From NCBI GenBank assembly GCA_027596075.1, contig JADGJC010000026.1, positions 162,047 through 226,046 of the forward strand: DNA of 64,000 bases, written 5' to 3'. The notes below the pieces were generated by a model. The model did no database searches and had not been told where the DNA came from. It was given only the letters and a program-made list of their open reading frames with translations. A program made the translations under genes and the position numbers. This DNA is from Rhizophlyctis rosea. Its lineage: Eukaryota; Chytridiomycota; Chytridiomycetes; Rhizophlyctidales; Rhizophlyctidaceae. This document shows positions 57,881 to 64,000 of this stretch, piece by piece (position 1 is the stretch's first letter; each line of letters opens with the position of its first letter).

Positions 57881-58282
57881 CAGTCTTGTCCGTACTGGAA
57901 CTCCTCCAACCAGCAATGGAGCGGCCTGACGTTCACAGTAGTGGTGGCGGTGCAATCGGGGCCAGTTGCCGCCATGCGCCACCTCGGAGCCCTTGACAGA
58001 GCCGCACAGATGTTGTGGACCGAATGCCGAAAGGGTCGCGTGTGGTGAATTCAAGAAGCTTATTTTAGCGACGCAATCGTGTCGTCGTTCTTCTCTTTGA
58101 ACTCATCACCTTGATGCCCATCGGGGAACCAAGCCGTACGCAGCGGCCTTTCGCAGTGAGAAGGTTAGATACTCAGAGTTATTTGTGAAAGAGTTGCTCA
58201 CGTAGACAGTACTCACAAAGTATAAACTTTACCATCCAGAGTCAGCACACCAAAACAACACGACTACGTCCCCCTCACAACA

Positions 58283-59537
58283 ATGACAGAACGAGAAATC
58301 CACCCCGACCCGTTCCTCGCACCAGGCAACTCAAGCCCCAACACCTCAGACCGAGACCTTACCTCCGCACCCGACACAATCCCCGAACAACCCCCATTAA
58401 AGTTCCTCGGCCTTTCCCTCCCCCGCAAAAACCTCTCCTACCTCGGCGACTGGCTAACAGCAATACTCATGCTCGCAATCTCAATGCCAATCCAAAACCT
58501 CGAACCCTTTAACCGTCCCTTCTCCCCAACAGACCCTACCCTCTCCCACCCCCATCTCCCAGACATAGTCCCCTCCTGGGCCGCAATTCTAATCTCCCTA
58601 ACAATCCCTCCCGTCATACTCTGCATATTCCACGTCATACACACCTACGCCCGGCGCGAGGGGTCTCTCTCCTCAGTATGGCAACACCACCCGGGACGTC
58701 CCTCCGCCGCGCGGTTACTGTTACATGATTTGCATTTAATGTTGTTGGGGTTGGCACTCTCGTTCGCGACGGCGAAGCTTGCGACGGATATTTTGAAGAT
58801 GTGGGCGGGGAGGTTGAGGCCGGATTTTTTGAGTCGGTGTCGGTGGAGTTCGGAGGAGAATCGGTGTTTGGGGGATGCGCAGTTGATTATTGAGGGGAGG
58901 AGGTCGTTTCCTTCGGGGCATTCTAGGTGAGGTTTTTGAAGGAAAAAGCTGTACGCTTGATTTCATTTGCATATATGAAGTGGAAAGGACTGACGCACCA
59001 TACCCCTTCAGCAACGCATTTGCCGGATTCGGCTTCCTAAGCTTATGGATTGCCGGCCACTTGGGTGTTCTGTCAGGATGGGGCGGTGCATACGGTGGAG
59101 GAAGAGCATGGCGCGTCATCTTGGCTGGAATGCCTCTTTTCCCAGCTGCCTATGTCGCAATTTCTCGGTACGTTCCCTCATTTTCATGACTTGGCATCAC
59201 TATCGAATTGTTAACAAAAAATTGTAACTCTCACCAAACAATCAGAACCCAACAATACATCCACAACCCCTCTGACGTCGGTACGTATTCACCCCATGCA
59301 CAACTCAAAATTACTGTACAAAACTTACACAAAATAGCGTTCGGCTCAGCACTAGGCTTCGGCTGCGCGGTCATCTTCTTCTTCATGTATTATCGAACGG
59401 AGGGTGTGCCTCGAGATGATACGCCGCCTAGCGTTGCGTTTGGAAAGAAGGATAAGTTGGAGGATGCGCCGTTTGAGACTGTAGATCGGGTGAAGGGTCC
59501 TAGAGCTGTGGCAGCTGGGGGTTATGAGGAGGTTTGA
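58283..59537 (+). CDS. PAP2-type lipid phosphate phosphatase (Dpp1/Lpp1-like)
   Basis: Exons 58283..58926, 59012..59167, 59246..59280 and 59338..59537 (344 aa). The three PAP2 signatures are intact: K172-x6-R179-P180 (KMWAGRLRPDF), PSGHS at 210-214, and SRTQQYIHNPSDV at about 266-278 with His273 and Asp277. Six hydrophobic helices fit the family (WLTAILMLAISMPIQ, WAAILISLTIPPVILCIFHV, LMLLGLALSFATAKLATDIL, AFAGFGFLSLWIAGHLGVL, WRVILAGMPLFPAAYVAIS, GSALGFGCAVIFFFMYY). These enzymes dephosphorylate phosphatidate, diacylglycerol pyrophosphate or lysophosphatidate in ER, vacuolar or plasma membrane. The first-exon coding strand is C-rich to about 58700, then G-rich. Confidence 0.94.
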
Positions 59538-59850
59538 AGGGGTGGGGTATTATGGAGTGACGGGTAGACTTGATTGGATGAATATTGTAGGCGCGGGACA
59601 GTTTTTGGTATGTAGGATTGGTGTGTTGCTGTATCTATGTAGTTAGTCCGTAGTTCGTCGCAGGGCCGGCTGTGCGGGAATCTCTTTCCGAATGCTAATG
59701 GGCGGTCCGATAAGAGACATGTTTGCAAGCGAACGCAAATCACAATCCACTGAGATGCAATGTTGCAAGATATTTCAAATTTTTTTCAATGCAAATTTAT
59801 ATACAGTCGTCAAGCTTTCTGCAATTTTTGAACGGCAAGTTTTCCCCACA

Positions 59851-60878
59851 TCAAGCAATCTCAATGTCTTGAACGTGACCGAACATCTTCCCCGCTTTGT
59901 AGTCTTCCATCCGCAGTTCCTGAATAATCATTGGAATGGAATCTGGTTAGCCATCGTTGCGCACAACACTCTCTATCAAAACGTGGTAAAGAAGGAGAAA
60001 AACAAACCTCGAACGACACACTTCGAAACTCGGGGTATTCCACACAAGTTATTCCACATCTGTTTCACACCACCATTGCCCTTTTGCACACCGAATTTGC
60101 CGCCGAGTGCCCACAGACTTGCATCGTCAATGTCACCGCTCCCGCTATCGGCGATGCGAACGCGGACGGTACTGTCGATTGGAGGACGGTCCGCCGCGGT
60201 GGCACTGTCAACTGGACGGTCCCGCGCGGCGGCGAAGGGCACGGAGGGTTCATGTCCTTCGAGTATAGCGCGAAGATTGTGTTCGAAGAGTGGCATGAAG
60301 GCTGGGAGGATTGCTGGCGGTGGGCCTTTGGGAAGCGTTGATGTCGTTGTGATTGGCACACGTACCGAGGACGGGGAGAACGCGCCGGTTGGTGATGGGC
60401 TTTGTGGGGATTGATGGGCGGTGGCGGTGGCGGCCAAGGCCGGGGCGCAAAGTTCGGATGTTTTGAATGTTGTTAGGGTCGTGAGGTCGATGAAGGTGGG
60501 TGTTGGGAAGCCTTTGTCGTCGTGTGTTGTTGGGAGGGAGACGTAGTTCGGTTTCTGGTGGAGAAGGGGGTGTATGGTGTGGCGGGTTAGGGCCAGGTAG
60601 TTTGGGAGCTGAGCGACGGGTTTGGTTTGGAGGGCGTAGTCGATGACCTATTCACGAGCGGTAAGCATGAGGACATGCCAAGCTCGGGAAAAACTGGTGG
60701 GAAAGGGTGTCATGGGACTCACCGGACAGCAGATGACCGTGTCAGTTGTTTTGTACGGTATGTAAGCGACCACAAACAACTGTTGTTTCTGTGCTGAGCC
60801 ATTGGCGGTAGGGCTTCCGCTGAAGGGCGAGGTGCTTGCGAACGTGGTAGGGGGCGGTGGGGCACGTGAAGCGTATAT
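59851..60878 (-). CDS. Unrecognised conserved-looking protein, N-terminus unresolved
   Basis: Exons about 60878..60723, 60647..60008 and 59942..59851; the last two joins are in phase. The predicted protein has a Pro/Thr/Ser-rich start, a core QQLFVVAYIPYKTTDTVICC then VIDYALQTKPVAQLPNYLAL and TRHTIHPLLHQKPNYVSLP, and a Pro/Ser-rich middle. Near the end is DASLWALGGKFGVQKGNGG then VKQMWNNLCGIPRV. The last exon is IPMIIQELRMEDYKAGKMFG then HVQDIEIA. ELR-x-EDY-x-AG is reminiscent of a short motif in some nucleoporins, but this is weak. The ATG at 60893 is followed in frame by a TAG, so the true start must be in an upstream exon that I could not place. Function unknown. Confidence 0.6.
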
Positions 60879-61594
60879 CTAACCGACCTTGATACTCATG
60901 TTTGGAAATGCAGATGAGCGCGAAGGGAACTTGGGAAAGGCGGGGAGCAGATGAAGTTCAGGGTGCAGGATTTCTTGGTCCACTGCTGCGCATGTGGTTG
61001 GAGTGTGCTGGAATGCATTAGTGTTGGCTAGTTGGATGCCAAACATAGGACCCTGCTGTGTAGGACCCTTTGCCGCGCCCAAGCCCCTTCAATGCCTCCA
61101 TCCCCACGACGCCACAATTCCACATGCTTGGTGGTACAATGTGGCACATGTGGCTTGAGTCATTGTGCCTCAATTGTCGCCCGCCCCTGATTGCCCAGAA
61201 ATTGCTAATGCCATTTGGGGAGGAGAAACTTGGGAGTGAGTAGTGTGCTATCTGAGTAACAGTCGGAGCCGTTTCACTAGGGAGGCACTTGCATTACAGG
61301 GACATGTTGCTGTGGGAATTAAGAAGCGATCTAACCCCTTGCGTTCGCTACTTCATTCTTACTTTGATTTTGGAGCGCACTAACTTAGTAGGTGTGTGAG
61401 CTGTGGAAAGCGACTCTTATCACGGGTGACCAAGGTGAGATACAGGTAAACAAAGATGGTCGGGCCAAGTTCACTATTTTCTGACAGCCTGCTCCTGTTG
61501 TTTAGGTATTTTCCCTTATCGCATGGTATCGCTGCGAAACTACTAGATACGGAGGATTGGGCATCCATTACTTGAGTCACTTGCGTGTCGCACC
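60879..61594. other. Divergent intergenic region, may hide a first exon
   Basis: 716 bp. The missing N-terminal exon of the minus-strand gene should lie at its left side. The right side is the bZIP promoter. No named motif. Confidence 0.5.
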
Positions 61595-64000
61595 ATGGAG
61601 CAGCAACCACCTTCCGCAAATAGTGGCAACAAAGGAAATTTGTCTGACCAGCGAAGTGCTGTGGGCTCTGGCCCCAACAAAACCCCTGCTTTCCCTCCGC
61701 AAAATGGACAACACTGGCCTCTACCGGGCATGCCTACTGGACCTGGACCTGCACAGGGGCTGAACCATATGTTCCCATACGCGCCTTACATGCCTTATGC
61801 TGGCTACTCACCATATCCCCCACCACCGCACGCCCAACCGCCTCCTCCTCCTGTGGGGTGGCCATATACAGCGCACGTTTCTGCAGCTCTGAATCAGGCT
61901 TCTGCACCAGGTCAGGCTGCTCCTGTTCCAGGACTGGGCCAGCCTCCATCATCGATAGCACAACCTCAACAGCAATCAGGGTCCGCGCCCCAGCATGGTG
62001 CAAACCTTGGGCTAGGGTGAGCATCTATTACGTTTCCAGAGATTTAAATGCATGCAGCTAATCTACGGATTCTCTTCCATCAGACAACCCCATCCATCGC
62101 CGCAGCAGTCATGGCAAAACCTGAATCCGCCATTCCCCTTCACATCACAACCAACGTCCGCCAACGCCGCCTTCCCCATCAGCTCCCCTCCCGCACCACC
62201 CGCACAATCAGTCGCCCCTCATCTGCAAGCACTTCCTACTGCGTCCCCATCACCTGTTCAACAGCTGCAGTCGCAGTTTTCGCCACCAGCGGCGCCGACA
62301 ATACCACAATTTAATGCTGGCACTACCGCGTCACTGCCGCAGGGTCAGCTCAACAGTCTTCAATCACTTACACATCAACCCATTTCGCAGGCAGTAAATC
62401 AAATGCAGTCGCAAGCAGTCAACCAGATGCAGCTGCAAGCACCCGGCTCCATGGGTGCCCCGCAAAATGTTCCGCAACTTGCTCCCCAGTCCGCACCACA
62501 ACAGCAGGGCGCAGCACCAATAGCCGTGCCGCTGCTCATGCCTGGCGCAAATGGGCAAATGCAGACGAGTTTTGCACTTGTTTCTCCCCAGATTCTGTTA
62601 CAGGCCGCGATAGCTAATGTCCCTGGATCTGGGCAAAGCATACCGACCTTGGGCGGTGGTGATGCTGGACTGGGAGGAGGGAACGCCAACATCGTGTCCT
62701 CGCTGTTGCAGGTCATCAGCGGACTGATAGGGAATCAGCAACAACAATCAACGCTTAAGCCTGCTGTTCCAGCCCAAGCGGGGGCTTTGCAGCAGATTGC
62801 TACCATGGCTCAGAATCTGGGACAATCGGCCCCGGGCAATTCGGCGACGACGGACGTAGCTAACACCATGAACCAAGTTTCCTCATCGCCTCAACTGTCG
62901 GATCAAAACCCGCATTCTTCGCCTGCATCCTCGACATCGTCGTTGGCGAATTTGACTGGAATGGTGCAGAACAGTACGCTGCAAACATCGCCATCGAATC
63001 CTGCTGGGTTGCCTGCTGGTCTGGGCGATCCGGTTTCTGTTCTTGCACACGCAGGTCAGTACCAGGATTTTGTGGGTCAGCGTCCAATGTTTTCGCGTGC
63101 GACTTATCTAATCCCGTCCGACTACAGGTCAACCAAATCAGACTCTCAACGGCCTCCCATACCCATCACCTCATCCGCCGAGTGTGGGCGGTCTAGTAGG
63201 AATGCCTGGTGCATCTCCACCTCTTGCCCCACCCAACCCCACAATGCCCGGCGCACCAATCCCACATCCCTCCATACTAAACCTCTACCCTCAACAGCAA
63301 CAGCAACATCAGCAGCAACCACCACCACCAACACAACAACCGCCTTTCCCACAACACCCCCCACAGCAATTCATCAACCCCGCTCAAACTCACATTCCCC
63401 CATTACCGTACCAATCACCGCAAAACATCTTCCCACAATCGTATGCTGGGTACTATGAAGCCGGTCCGTCAGGAACGAATGGAGGGGCGATGTCGGATTC
63501 GGGGTTGCCGGAGCCGGACAAGAGGACGCGGAATACGGCGGCGAGTGCGAGGTTCAGAGCGAAGAAGAAGTTGAGGGAGCAGGCGCTCGAGCGGAAGGCG
63601 AAGGAGATGACGGCGAAGGTTACGGAGGTTGAGCAGAAGATTCATGGTACGTTTTTTTTTTGTGTTTCATTTTCAAGTTTTGCGGAGGCTTTTTGCAGAT
63701 GGTTCGTGTTTCTTATCATATGCTGATACTCTTTTCTGCTTATCAAATTCAGAAATGAACCGCGAAGTGCTTTGGCTCCGCGGCCTGATCGCCGACCGGG
63801 ACGGGCCGGACGTTCTTGAAGCGTATTATAAGGACCATGGATTGGGTTGGGATGAGGAGAGGGGGTTGATGTTCAAAGAGGAGGGAGAGGAGGAGGAGGA
63901 CAGTGAGAAGAGTACGAGTTGTCCTGGGCCGAGTGGGGAGGGTGGTGCGAGTCCGGATATGGGGAAGGGGAAGGAGAAGGAGGGGGAGAAGGAGGGAGGG
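61595..64000 (+). CDS. bZIP transcription factor of the Cys3/Met4/Zip1 type, 3'-truncated
   Basis: Exons 61595..62016, 62084..63054, 63128..63646 and 63753 to beyond 64000; all joins are in phase. A long Pro/Gln/Ala-rich activation region (over 550 residues) precedes the bZIP: basic region KRTRNTAASARFRAKKKLRE, then zipper QALERKAKEMTAKVTEVEQK and IHEMNREVLWLRGLI. RNTAASARFR is the signature of the fungal sulfur-regulator group (Neurospora Cys-3, yeast Met4, fission yeast Zip1). An intron splits the zipper after IH. An acidic Glu/Ser/Gly-rich tail follows and runs off the window. Gln-rich repeats (QAVNQMQSQ-type, QQQQQHQQQ) may be polymorphic. Predicted role: nuclear regulator of sulfur assimilation or cadmium/stress response, inferred from the family. 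Confidence 0.92.

Larger units (their letters stand above)
55715..58282. other. Gene-poor region rich in 9-bp repeats
   Basis: 2.6 kb without a supported gene; repeat blocks at 56293-56402 and 56700-57880 are listed. The right end (57890-58282) is unique sequence and presumably the promoter of the PAP2 gene. Confidence 0.65.

Noticed and set aside
1..64000. Mobile element or endogenous viral gene
   Set aside because: No reverse transcriptase, integrase, transposase or capsid-like motif seen in any frame; the repeats present lack coding cores and clear terminal repeats.

Overview
The window looks like nuclear DNA of a chytrid fungus (inference). It has dense, intron-rich genes on both strands with short GT-AG introns (43 to about 110 bp). 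Fungal families are present (a fungal-specific transcription factor domain, a Hul5/UBE3C-type HECT ligase, a Cys3/Met4/Zip1-like bZIP), as are F-box-like proteins with ankyrin-like repeats carrying a WWK-SGL signature, a type I associate with chytrids. There is no operon structure, and I saw no transposase, reverse transcriptase or viral gene. Exon borders below were read by eye from splice signals, frame continuity and family alignment. Most joins close in phase, which gives confidence in the models.

Layout. 1-7 kb: 3' part of a thaumatin-like secreted protein; an RGG-rich AAA+ ATPase of the CbxX/CfqX type; a mucin-like surface protein. 7-13 kb: an unrecognised two-membrane-segment protein, a TM198/DUF4203-like membrane protein, a DJ-1/PfpI protein and an intact F-box/WW-repeat protein. 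14-26 kb: a SAP-UBC fusion E2, tRNA-Asp(GTC), the checkpoint clamp subunit Rad9 (11 exons), a GST-like membrane protein with a Cdc37-like N-terminus, and a 13-exon Hul5-like HECT ligase. 26-40 kb: a damaged ankyrin-repeat gene, a repeat-rich gene desert, a fungal transcription factor without a visible zinc cluster, a DUF900-like hydrolase and two F-box-like proteins. 40-50 kb: a RanBP2-finger/SP-RING protein (probable SUMO ligase), coatomer zeta, a type I receptor-like protein with a cytoplasmic SH3 domain, a monoglyceride-lipase-like hydrolase and a T1-type BTB protein. 50-58 kb: a gene-poor region of degenerate 9-bp repeats around a wrecked F-box/WW-repeat gene. 58-64 kb: a PAP2 lipid phosphatase, an unrecognised conserved protein, and a bZIP factor cut by the window end.

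Themes. Ubiquitin/SUMO functions recur (UBE2Q-like E2, HECT E3, SP-RING E3, BTB protein, several F-box-like proteins), but they are separate transcription units and their clustering may be chance. Secreted or surface proteins with signal peptides and Thr/Ser-rich stalks are also frequent.

Two sequence-level signals are not explained by gene content. Families of degenerate 9-bp repeats (GATTGACRA / its complement) fill intergenic DNA and switch strand orientation in blocks. Many coding exons also switch abruptly from C-rich to G-rich wobble usage in the 5'-to-3' direction.
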